DNA of 64,000 bases, taken from the NCBI RefSeq assembly GCF_020297055.1, contig NZ_JAIXCQ010000010.1:21965-85964 (forward strand), written 5' to 3'. The position numbers and the translations under genes were made by a program. Of this stretch, positions 35,228 to 43,358 are shown in pieces. Under the pieces are notes generated by a model. That model had not been told where the DNA came from. It saw only the letters and a list, made by a program, of their open reading frames with translations, and did not search any database. This stretch comes from Isoptericola luteus (GTDB lineage Bacteria > Actinomycetota > Actinomycetes > Actinomycetales > Cellulomonadaceae). Every line of letters begins with the position of its first letter. Position 1 is the stretch's first letter.

Positions 35228-37594
35228 TCAGCGCTGCGGATCTCGCGGCAGGACGCGCTCCACGAGCGGCACGGTGCCCGACGGCGGCGTCAGCGGGCGG
35301 GGCCGCACCCGGGGAACCGTGCCGGTCAGAGGACGCGACGACCGGTCGATCTCGAACCAGACCGTCTTGCCCTCGACGGCGCCCGAGTGCCGGCCGACGG
35401 CGTCCGACCCGTCGTGCCGGTCCACGCCCCAGCGGGCGGCGAGCCGGTCGAGGAACAGCACGCCGCGCCCCGACAGGTCGTGGGGCGCGGGGGACTGCAG
35501 CTGCGGCTCCGCCGTGCTGCCGTCGCGCACCCCGATCCGCAGCCGCCGGTCGTCCACCTCCACGGTGGCGGTGATGGGCCGCTCCCCGTGCTCCAGCGCG
35601 TTCGTGAGGATCTCGCTGGTCAGCAGCATCGCGGTGCGGCGCAGCTCGTCGTCGACCTCGCAGGACTCGAGGACGTCGTCCACCCAGCGGCGCGCCGGCC
35701 CGAGGTCGCTCAGGTCGTCGGCCGCCACGCGGCGTTCGGCGTGCGCCGGCCCGGCGGGCGAAGGCGGGCCGGACGGCGCCGGCACCCGCACGCGCAGGGC
35801 CAGCACCGCGACGTCGTCGCGCTGGGCGCCCGCGACGAGGCCGCGCACCAGCGCGCGCGGCACCGCCGCGGTGGCCTCGCCCTTCGACGCGGCCAGCACC
35901 TGCTCGAGGTCGGCGAGCCGGTCGTCGCTCGAGACCCCGCGCCGCTCCACGAGCCCGTCGGTGTACAGCACGAGCGTGTCGCCCGGCAGCAGGCGGACCG
36001 TGTGGTCCTTGCGCACCGTGCTCGGCACGACACCGAGCAGCATGTCCGGCATCCCCAGGAGCCGCTCCACCGTGCCGTCGCGGCGCAGCACCATCGGCGG
36101 CGGGTGCCCCGCCACCGACCACGTCAGCGTGTACGCGCGCTCGGGCGGGTTGCTCGCGACGGCCCCGGCCGCCGGCGCCGGCCGCTCCTGCGGCGGGTCC
36201 CGGTCCAGGCGGGCGACGACGGCGGTCGCCATCGCCCGCGGCCCCAGCCGGGCGTTGGCGCGGTCGAGGCGGGTGAGCAGGGCGGCGGGCGACTCGTCGT
36301 GGCTCCAGGCCAGCGCGCGCAGCATGGAGCGGAGCTGGCCCATCTGCGCCGCCGCGTGCACGTCGTGGCCAGCCACGTCGCCGATCATGACGATGGCGGT
36401 GCCGTCGTCGCGCACCACCGCGTCGTACCAGTCGCCGCCCACCTGGTCGGTGCGGGCCGCGGGCGAGTACGTCGTCGCGATGTCGAGGTGGGCCACCGTC
36501 GGTGGGGCGGTGAGCATCGACTCCTGCAGCGTGGTCGCCACGCGGCGCCGGGCCTCCAGCAGCGCCACCCGCTCCAGCGCCAGGGCGACGTACCGGCTGA
36601 TCGTGGACTCGAGGGCGGCGGTCTCGGCGTCGTGCTCCCGGGGGGCGTCCCAGACGCAGGCGATCACCCCCACCACGGTGCCGTTGGACGTCACGGGCAG
36701 GAACGAGCGCGCCCCCTCGGAGACCGTGCCGACCGGTTCCATCTGCGGGTAGGAGGCGACCAGCTCCGTGTGGTCGCGGAACCGCAGCGGCGCGCGCGTG
36801 CGCACCACGTGGGTGTCGGGGCGCTTGGTGTCGAGGCGGATGCTGCGCATCTGGTCCAGGCCCGGCTCCTGGTGCCCGACCGTGAAGAACGTGAGGTGGC
36901 GCCGGTCCCCGTCGACGAGCGCGAGCGAGACCCAGCGGGCTCCCGTGCCGGTGCCGATGACGTGCGCGATCGCGTCCTCGACCTCCTCCAGGGTGGTGAC
37001 CCGCGCGAAGCGCTCGCTGAGCCCCAGGAGGAACCGTGAGCGGCGGTGCGCCCGGAACGCGACCTGCTCCGCGAGCCGCGCACGCTCCCGCTCGGCGCGC
37101 AGCCGCAGCTCGCCGGAGCAGGCGGCGGCGAGGTCGGCGAGGGTGGCGAGGTCGACCTCCGTCCACTCGCGCGGGGTCCGCGAGATCGCCCACAGGGCGC
37201 CCACGACGTGCCCCCGGGCGTCCTCGATCGGGTAGCCCGCGCACGCTGCCGCCTGGAGGTCGTCGATCGTGTGCACCGTCGCCAGGCTGGGGTCGGCGGC
37301 GACGTCGTCCACGACGAGCGGCGCACGGGTGCGGGTTACGATCGCGGTGAGGGGCCGGGGGACGTCGACGACCCGCGAGCTCTGGGCCGGTTCGGGGAAC
37401 CCGACGGCGCCCGGCAGGGTCTGCCCCTCGGGCGTGAGGATCACGACGGAGGCCGTGGGCACGTGCAGGTGGCGGTGCACGAGGCGCGCGATCCGGTCGA
37501 AGACCTCGTCGGCCACCGGCCCACCCCGAGCCGGGCCGGCCTGCTGGCCGGCCGAACGACCGGCCGTGGAGCCGGCGACCTTGGCCTCCCGCAC
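35228..37594 (-). CDS. GAF-GAF-SpoIIE phosphatase-ATPase stress regulator
   Basis: 788 residues. GAF-like sensor domains cover about 28-170 and 190-350. The PP2C/SpoIIE phosphatase (about 365-600) shows VGGDWYDAVVRDDG, MIGDVAGHDVHAA and GDTLVLYTDGLVERR with metal-binding Asp residues. A HATPase_c serine-kinase/anti-sigma domain closes the protein (about 630-760) with SEILTNALEHG. This fusion is common in actinobacteria and adjusts anti-sigma antagonists of SigB-like factors. No antagonist gene is next to it. GATACT lies seven bases before the GTG start on its strand. Confidence 0.88.
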   Translation of the reverse strand: MREAKVAGSTAGRSAGQQAGPARGGPVADEVFDRIARLVHRHLHVPTASVVILTPEGQTLPGAVGFPEPAQSSRVVDVPRPLTAIVTRTRAPLVVDDVAADPSLATVHTIDDLQAAACAGYPIEDARGHVVGALWAISRTPREWTEVDLATLADLAAACSGELRLRAERERARLAEQVAFRAHRRSRFLLGLSERFARVTTLEEVEDAIAHVIGTGTGARWVSLALVDGDRRHLTFFTVGHQEPGLDQMRSIRLDTKRPDTHVVRTRAPLRFRDHTELVASYPQMEPVGTVSEGARSFLPVTSNGTVVGVIACVWDAPREHDAETAALESTISRYVALALERVALLEARRRVATTLQESMLTAPPTVAHLDIATTYSPAARTDQVGGDWYDAVVRDDGTAIVMIGDVAGHDVHAAAQMGQLRSMLRALAWSHDESPAALLTRLDRANARLGPRAMATAVVARLDRDPPQERPAPAAGAVASNPPERAYTLTWSVAGHPPPMVLRRDGTVERLLGMPDMLLGVVPSTVRKDHTVRLLPGDTLVLYTDGLVERRGVSSDDRLADLEQVLAASKGEATAAVPRALVRGLVAGAQRDDVAVLALRVRVPAPSGPPSPAGPAHAERRVAADDLSDLGPARRWVDDVLESCEVDDELRRTAMLLTSEILTNALEHGERPITATVEVDDRRLRIGVRDGSTAEPQLQSPAPHDLSGRGVLFLDRLAARWGVDRHDGSDAVGRHSGAVEGKTVWFEIDRSSRPLTGTVPRVRPRPLTPPSGTVPLVERVLPRDPQR

Positions 37595-37619
37595 GTCGTT
37601 CAGTATCTACCCTCACCCC

Positions 37620-40589
37620 TCAGACGTGGAGAAGCCCGCGCCGGTGGGCGATCGTGACGGCCTCGGCGCGCCCCGACGCCCCGAGCTTCGCGAGCAGGTT
37701 CGACACGTGCACGCTCACCGTCTTGGTGGTGATGTACAGGCGTTCGCCGATCTGCCGGTTGCTCAGCCCTTCGGCGACGAGCGCCAGCACCTCCGCCTCG
37801 CGCTCGGTGAGCAAGGACGTGGTGCGGCGCGTGCCGGGCAAGGTGACGCGGGCCCGGCGGGCCCAGGCGGCGACGGCCTCGCTGAGGGGCGCCGCCCCCA
37901 TGGCGGCGGCGTCCGTGGCGGCCTCGGCCGCCTCGAGCTCGGCCGCCGGGGTGTTGCCCACGGCCCGCAGGGCCTGGGCCCAGCGGAACCGGGAGCGCGC
38001 CACCTCGTACCGGTAGCCGAACCCGAACTCGACGACGGTGCGCTCCCAGACCGCCGGGTCGGCCGGCTCGCCGGTGACGACCGCGCGCAGCCGCGCGTGC
38101 TCGGCGTCCGCGCGCAGCAGCCATGCGCGTCCCTCGGGCCCGAGCCGGCCGCCGCGGGGCCGGCCGCGCTTTGCGGTCTCGTGCGCGACGGCCAGCAGGG
38201 AGTCGCCACGGGCGAGGACGTCGTTCGCGTCGTCCTTCGCGTGCGGCCGGGCCTCGACGCCGTCGGCCAGGGCCGCGAGCGCGAGGGCGCAGATCCAGAT
38301 GCGCCCCAGGAAGAACTCGGTCCACGCCTTGCCGAGGTAGGCGGCGACCTCCTCCGCGGCCTCGACCGCCTCGTCGTACCGCCCGGCCCAGGTGAGCGCG
38401 TCGACCAGGGCACCACCGGCGAGGATCGCGATCTGCCCGTCGTCGTCCCAGTGGGGCCGCAGGGCCCGGGCAGGCGCGATCGCGGCCTCGCCCTCGCGCG
38501 CCACGGTTGCGTACAGGCTGCCCGCGCTGAGGTACGGCAGCACGGACGTGGGGGCGCCGTCGGGCACGGGCCACTCGTCGAGCTCCCCGACGAAGTACGC
38601 GCGGATCTGCGCGAGGTCGAGCATCTGCTGGCCGTACGTGCCCCACACCAGACCTGTCGCCTGGGCGCGCGCGAGGCCCTGCTCCAGCACCGGCGCGGCG
38701 GCGTCCAGGTGACCGGCGTAGAAGTGCGTGGCCGCGAGGTTGTACCAGCTGCGCAGCTCGGTGGGCAGGTCGCCGGCCTCGACGGCGCGGTCGCGCGCGG
38801 CGGCGAGCAGCGTGGCGGCGACGTCCGGGTCGCCCACCTCGAGGACGGCGAGCGTCGTGAGGGCGTCGGCCTCGGCATCCGGTGCTGCGGCGGCGCGCGC
38901 GACCTCGACCGCCCGGCGCGCGAAGCGTCCGGACTCGTCGTCCTGGTCGAGGGTGAGCAGCACGCGGGCGTGCACGGCGAGCGTCCACGCGAGGTCACGG
39001 TCCGCGGGCTCGGCGGGCAGGACGTCGAGCGCGAGGGTGGTCTGCCGCTGCGCCTCCGCGAGGTCGTCGACGTCGAGGTCGTACCGCGCGAGCTGGTGGC
39101 GCAGGCGTGCCTGGCGCGCGGGGTCGTCGGTCAGCTCCTCGACGGCGCGCCGGGCGAGCTGCTCCGCCCGGACCGCCTGCCCGGCACCGCTCGCGGCGGT
39201 GGCGGCGGCCAGCAGCACGTCGACGCGGTCGGTGCCGAGCCGGTCGGCCGCGTCCGGCACCGAGTCCCATAGCGACAGCACCTGCTCCAGGTGCCGCAGG
39301 TCCTCGGCGGGGGCCAGCAGCTCGGCGGCGGCGCGTGCGGCGTCGAGCGACGCCACGAGCGCCGTCGGCAGGTCGTGCCCGGCGAGGGCGTGGTGGGCGC
39401 GCTTGGCGGCGGACCCCAGGCTCGGGTCGGCGGCGAGAGCGTCCAGGTAGGCGCGGTGCATCGCCGTGCGCTCGCCGGGCAGCAGCTCCAGGGCGAGCGC
39501 CTCCGCCACGAGGGCGTGCCGGAACGCGATCTGCTGTCCCTCGACGCCGAGCACCTGGCGGGCGACCGCCGCGCGCAACGCGTCGTCGACGGCTCCCGGC
39601 GCCTCGAGCCCGGGGAGGCGGGTCGCGGTGGCCCGGAGCAGGCTCTCGTCGACCTGGCGCCCCGCGACCGCGGCGAGCTGCACCACCTGCTGCACCGCCG
39701 GGTCGAGGTGGGCGAGCCGTGCCTGCAGCACCTCGGCGAGCGACCAGGGCAGCCCGGCCGAGGGGACCCCGGCGTCGAGCAGCTCCTCGGCGAAGAACGC
39801 GTTGCCCTCCGAGCGGCGCAGGACCTCCTCGAAGTCACCGTCGTCCAGCGGTACGCCGTCGCGGGCCGCGGTGGTGAACTCGCGCAGCTCCGCCGCGGTG
39901 AAGGGGGACAGCTCCACGTGCTCGACCGTGCGCTGGCGGTGCAGCTCCGCGAGGACGGGGCGCAAGGGGTGCCTGCGGTCGACGTCGTCGCTGCGGTACG
40001 TGACGACGAGCAGCAGGTGCTCGGTGCGCAGGCGGGCGACGACGAACCGCAGCACGTCGCGGGTGGAGGCGTCGGCCCAGTGCACGTCCTCCAGCACGAG
40101 CACCAGGGGGGAGCCCGCGCGCCCCGCCGCCGCGAGGCTGCCCGCGGCCCCGTCGAAGAGCTGGAGCCGCTCGGCGTGCTCCGCGCCCGTGTCCTCGCCG
40201 CCGGCGGGGTCCAGCAGGCGGGCGAGCGCGGGCCGCCGCTCCACGACGTCGGCGACCGCGGGGTCGGTGCGCAGCTCGGTGAGGGCCTGCGTGAACGGCA
40301 GGTACGGGATCCCCACCTCGCCCAGGTCCACGCAGTGGGCCACGACGACCCGGGCCCCGGCCGCCGCGGCGATCTCGCCGAGCCGCGACACCAGCCGCGT
40401 CTTGCCGACGCCCGCGTCGCCGCCGAGGAGCAGGACGCCCGGCTCCCCGTCGGCGGCGTGCTCGAGCGCCCGGCGGAAGGTCGTGACCTGCTCGTCGCGG
40501 GCGATCAGCGGGACGGTCGAGTGGCTGCGCACCCCGGAATCGTCCCACCGGGCACCGACATCCGCCGGTGCGGCGTCCACCGTGGTCAC
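37620..40589 (-). CDS. LuxR-family regulator with N-terminal AAA ATPase and TPR-like region
   Basis: 989 residues. An AAA_16/MalT-like NTPase (about 25-330) with Walker A GGDAGVGKTRL and Walker B LVLVLEDVHWAD, a long helical TPR-like repeat region (about 400-900), and a C-terminal LuxR helix-turn-helix: LTEREAEVLALVAEGLSNRQIGERLYITTKTVSVHV. Such proteins bind an inducer, use ATP to assemble and then activate operons. The start GTG at 40589 overlaps the stop of an upstream 116-residue gene (GTGA), so the two are translationally coupled. Confidence 0.88.
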   Translation of the reverse strand: MTTVDAAPADVGARWDDSGVRSHSTVPLIARDEQVTTFRRALEHAADGEPGVLLLGGDAGVGKTRLVSRLGEIAAAAGARVVVAHCVDLGEVGIPYLPFTQALTELRTDPAVADVVERRPALARLLDPAGGEDTGAEHAERLQLFDGAAGSLAAAGRAGSPLVLVLEDVHWADASTRDVLRFVVARLRTEHLLLVVTYRSDDVDRRHPLRPVLAELHRQRTVEHVELSPFTAAELREFTTAARDGVPLDDGDFEEVLRRSEGNAFFAEELLDAGVPSAGLPWSLAEVLQARLAHLDPAVQQVVQLAAVAGRQVDESLLRATATRLPGLEAPGAVDDALRAAVARQVLGVEGQQIAFRHALVAEALALELLPGERTAMHRAYLDALAADPSLGSAAKRAHHALAGHDLPTALVASLDAARAAAELLAPAEDLRHLEQVLSLWDSVPDAADRLGTDRVDVLLAAATAASGAGQAVRAEQLARRAVEELTDDPARQARLRHQLARYDLDVDDLAEAQRQTTLALDVLPAEPADRDLAWTLAVHARVLLTLDQDDESGRFARRAVEVARAAAAPDAEADALTTLAVLEVGDPDVAATLLAAARDRAVEAGDLPTELRSWYNLAATHFYAGHLDAAAPVLEQGLARAQATGLVWGTYGQQMLDLAQIRAYFVGELDEWPVPDGAPTSVLPYLSAGSLYATVAREGEAAIAPARALRPHWDDDGQIAILAGGALVDALTWAGRYDEAVEAAEEVAAYLGKAWTEFFLGRIWICALALAALADGVEARPHAKDDANDVLARGDSLLAVAHETAKRGRPRGGRLGPEGRAWLLRADAEHARLRAVVTGEPADPAVWERTVVEFGFGYRYEVARSRFRWAQALRAVGNTPAAELEAAEAATDAAAMGAAPLSEAVAAWARRARVTLPGTRRTTSLLTEREAEVLALVAEGLSNRQIGERLYITTKTVSVHVSNLLAKLGASGRAEAVTIAHRRGLLHV

Positions 40590-40936
40590 GCGATCCCGCG
40601 CCCCGCGCCGTCCCGCGGGCCCATGCTGTCCAGCGCGCTCGCGATCTGCGCCGAGCGCCGCGTCACCTGACGGTCCCACTCGGCCGCGTCCGTGCGGGCG
40701 GCGACGGCGTCCACGGTCGCCCCCAGCCGCTCGACCGCGCTCCGGGCCCGGGCCGGGCCGAAGGCCGACCACCACCGGTCCGCCGTCGTCCGGGTCGACC
40801 GGGTCGTCCTGATCCGCCGCGGGGCCCGCGGCGTGCGGGACGCCCGACGGTTCCCGCGGCGGGCCGTGTCGACGGCGCGCTGCGTCCGGTAGGCGACCTC
40901 GGCCTCGATGGCCCCGTCCCACATGATGCCGTTCAT
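40586..40936 (-). CDS. Hypothetical protein coupled to the LuxR-ATPase gene
   Basis: 116 residues, not recognised. Start ATG at 40936 has GAGGGG upstream. Residues 20-60 are very basic (ARRGNRRASRTPRAPRRIR); the C-terminal half is predicted helical with ARARSAVERLGATVDAVAARTDAAEWDRQV. No signal or membrane segment. Its stop overlaps the start of the large regulator gene, so it is probably co-translated and could be a partner or modulator, which is inference. Confidence 0.6.
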   Translation of the reverse strand: MNGIMWDGAIEAEVAYRTQRAVDTARRGNRRASRTPRAPRRIRTTRSTRTTADRWWSAFGPARARSAVERLGATVDAVAARTDAAEWDRQVTRRSAQIASALDSMGPRDGAGRGIA

Positions 40937-41098
40937 CTCGATCCCCTCGCCGGCCGGGCTGCCCCGGCCTGTCCTTCGTGCCCTGATCTCGTGGTCCTCA
41001 CGTTCGTCGTGAGGTGCCGGCCGGCGGATCGGGCGGATGCCCGGTCCTGGCGACGGCGGGTACCTCATACGGCGGGCCGGGGCCGGCCCGGACGGCTC

Positions 41099-41138
41099 TG
41101 AGGTGCCCTGAGGTGGTCTGAGGTGGTCTGAGGTGCCC
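41099..41138. repeat. Four tandem copies of a 10-bp unit
   Basis: CTGAGGTGGT-like units repeat four times (first and last vary at the end) in the 303-bp gap 40937-41239 between two divergent genes. The rest of that gap holds a weak GATACG-like -10 near 41222 for the rightward gene and no other clear element. Confidence 0.85.
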
Positions 41139-41239
41139 CGGCGGACCGGGGGAGCCGGGCACGGATCCGCGCTATCCGTTGCGACCTGGGTCACACCGGT
41201 CGCACACTGGGGGGACCGGACCGATACGGGGGTGGACTC

Positions 41240-41944
41240 GTGGCTGGATCTGTCGCAGGGGCGTTCGACGCCCTGCCGATGCTCGGACGTGGCAAGCACC
41301 GCAACCCGAGGAAGGGCGCCTGCTTCATGGAGCTGGCGTCGTTCCTGGCCGGGGAACGCTGGAGCGACCACCCGCAGTGCACGCACCCGCTGCTGGCGAT
41401 GCTCGCCCGCGCGGTGAACGACCTGACGTCGGACGGTCACCGTCCGCAGCTCGCGCCGCTCATCCCGTCGGTCATCGGGCTGCGCGACGACGACCCGCGA
41501 TGGGACGTGCGGATCGCCCTGCGCGCGGCCCAGACGGCGCTCCCCGTGGCTCCCGCCGACCGGCAGCAGACGCTCGCCGTCGCCATCATCGGCGCGGAGC
41601 GCATGCTCGACGTGCTCGACGACCGGCCCGAGGGCACGCTCTCGGCCGAGAGCGCGGACGCGCTCGCGGCGGCGCCCAAGACCGCGCGGTGGGCGTACAA
41701 GTTCTGCGAGGGCACGCACGTGCGGCCCAAGCGGTTCGTGCGCGACGCCGCACCGTCCGTCGTCTCGACGGCCGTGCAGGGCATCAGCGAGGCGTTCGTC
41801 CCCGACGTGGACGCGCGCCTGCGGGAGCTGCTGCGCGCCACCATCGAGGACGCGCGCACCTGGGCCGGGCGGTCGGACGACGAGCCGTCGCTGCGCGAGG
41901 AGCAGTGGACGACGGTCGTCAAGCCCGCCGTCGCCGCCGGGTGA
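41240..41944 (+). CDS. Conserved hypothetical protein with GACFME / WSDHPQCTHPLLA motif
   Basis: 234 residues, soluble. The first 65 residues carry the family's hallmark: RNPRKGACFMELASFLAGE, then RWSDHPQCTHPLLAMLAR and VNDLTSDGHR. I believe this motif recurs in actinobacterial proteins of unknown function, from memory and not checked. The conserved Cys, Glu, His-Pro and Cys-Thr-His could bind metal. The rest is mostly helical. Start GTG at 41240. It is divergent from the coupled LuxR-ATPase pair, so shared control is possible. Confidence 0.65.
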   Translation: MAGSVAGAFDALPMLGRGKHRNPRKGACFMELASFLAGERWSDHPQCTHPLLAMLARAVNDLTSDGHRPQLAPLIPSVIGLRDDDPRWDVRIALRAAQTALPVAPADRQQTLAVAIIGAERMLDVLDDRPEGTLSAESADALAAAPKTARWAYKFCEGTHVRPKRFVRDAAPSVVSTAVQGISEAFVPDVDARLRELLRATIEDARTWAGRSDDEPSLREEQWTTVVKPAVAAG

Positions 41945-42035
41945 CCACGGCGGGACGGGTGGCCGACGGGCGGGACCGGCGGGACCGGCGGGACCGGCCC
42001 GCCCGGACGTCCGTGTCGTCTGGTAGACCGGGAGC

Positions 42036-43241
42036 GTGACCGACACCCCCCTGGACGCGCTGACGCTCGACGACCTGCGCCGCCGTACGTCCGTGAAGTG
42101 GCGGGCGTACCCGCCGGACGTGCTGCCGCTGTTCGTCGCGGAGATGGACACGCCCGCGGCGCCGTTCGTCGTCGCCGCGGTGACCCGCGCCCTGGAGCTC
42201 GGCGACACCGGGTACGACATCGGTACCGCGTACGCCGAGGCGCTCGCCCCGTTCGCCGTGCGGCGCTGGGGGTGGGAGCCCGACGTCGCGACGAGCCGCA
42301 CGCTGCCGGACGTCATGATCGCCGTCACCGAGGTCCTGCGGGTGCTGACCGCGCCGGGCGACGCCGTGGTCGTGACACCGCCCGTGTACCCGCCGTTCTA
42401 CGCCTTCCCGCGCAACGAGGGACGGCAGGTCGTCGAGGCGCCCCTGACGCCGGACGGTCGGCTCGACCTGGGCACGCTGGAGGAGGCGTTCTCCCGCGCC
42501 ACCGGGGCCGCGGAGCACGGTGGCGGTCCGGGCAGCGGACGTCGCGCCGTCCTGCTGCTGTGCAGCCCGCACAACCCCACCGGAACGGTGCACACGCGCG
42601 GCGAGCTCGAGGCGGTGCTGGCGCTCGCGGACCGCTACGGCGTGCGGGTGGTGTCCGACGAGGTCCACGCCCCGTTCACCTTCGAGCGCGTCGCGGACGG
42701 GGCGCCGGCGTTCGTCCCCCTGCTGGGCGTCGACGGCGCGGAGCGGGCGATCGTCGTGCACTCGGCGTCGAAGGCGTTCAACCTCGCGGGGCTGCGCGCC
42801 GCCGTGGCCCTCGGTGGGCCGGGTGCGGCCGCGGACCTGCGCCGCATCCCCGAGGAGGCCGGCCACGCCGTCAACCATCTGGGCGTGCTGGCACATGCCG
42901 CGGCGTACGCCGAGGGGGACGACTGGCTGGACGCGCTGCTGGCCGGCGTCGTCCGCAACCGTGCCCTGGTGGCCGGGCTGATCGAGGCGCGGGTGCCGCG
43001 AGCGCGCCTGCTCCCCGGCGACGCCACCTACCTGGCGTGGCTCGACGTGCGCGACGCGCTGCCGGCCGGCGTCGAGGCCGCTGCGGCGCACCGGTGCGTG
43101 CTGGACGGCGCACGGGTCGCGCTGGGCGACGGGGTCCCGTTCGGGACGGGCGGGGCGGGGCGGCTGCGGATCAACCTGGCGACGTCCCCGGCGGTCCTCA
43201 CCGAGGCCGTCGGGCGGCTGGGAGCGCTGTTCGCGGCGTAG
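42036..43241 (+). CDS. MalY/PatB-type PLP aminotransferase (cystathionine beta-lyase-like)
   Basis: 401 residues, fold-type I PLP enzyme. LPLFVAEMDTP (residues 30-40) and VHSASKAFNLAGLR with PLP-binding Lys246 are the MalY/PatB signatures; SPHNPTG (177-183) and DEVHAPF (208-214) complete the site. These enzymes cleave cystathionine or other C-S bonds to give pyruvate, ammonia and a thiol. A glycine-rich insert (EHGGGPGSGRR) lies at 160-170. TAGACC sits six bases before the GTG. No sulfur genes adjoin, so the physiological substrate is open. Confidence 0.9.
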   Translation: MTDTPLDALTLDDLRRRTSVKWRAYPPDVLPLFVAEMDTPAAPFVVAAVTRALELGDTGYDIGTAYAEALAPFAVRRWGWEPDVATSRTLPDVMIAVTEVLRVLTAPGDAVVVTPPVYPPFYAFPRNEGRQVVEAPLTPDGRLDLGTLEEAFSRATGAAEHGGGPGSGRRAVLLLCSPHNPTGTVHTRGELEAVLALADRYGVRVVSDEVHAPFTFERVADGAPAFVPLLGVDGAERAIVVHSASKAFNLAGLRAAVALGGPGAAADLRRIPEEAGHAVNHLGVLAHAAAYAEGDDWLDALLAGVVRNRALVAGLIEARVPRARLLPGDATYLAWLDVRDALPAGVEAAAAHRCVLDGARVALGDGVPFGTGGAGRLRINLATSPAVLTEAVGRLGALFAA

Positions 43242-43358
43242 CCCGGCGAGATGTGGCGACGGTCACACGGATCCTGTGCAGCTCCTGTGCAGCATGGTCA
43301 CAGCTCGCCTGGTGCGTGCGCGGCGCCGAGGCCCGGTCCAGGCGCTAACCTACCCAAG

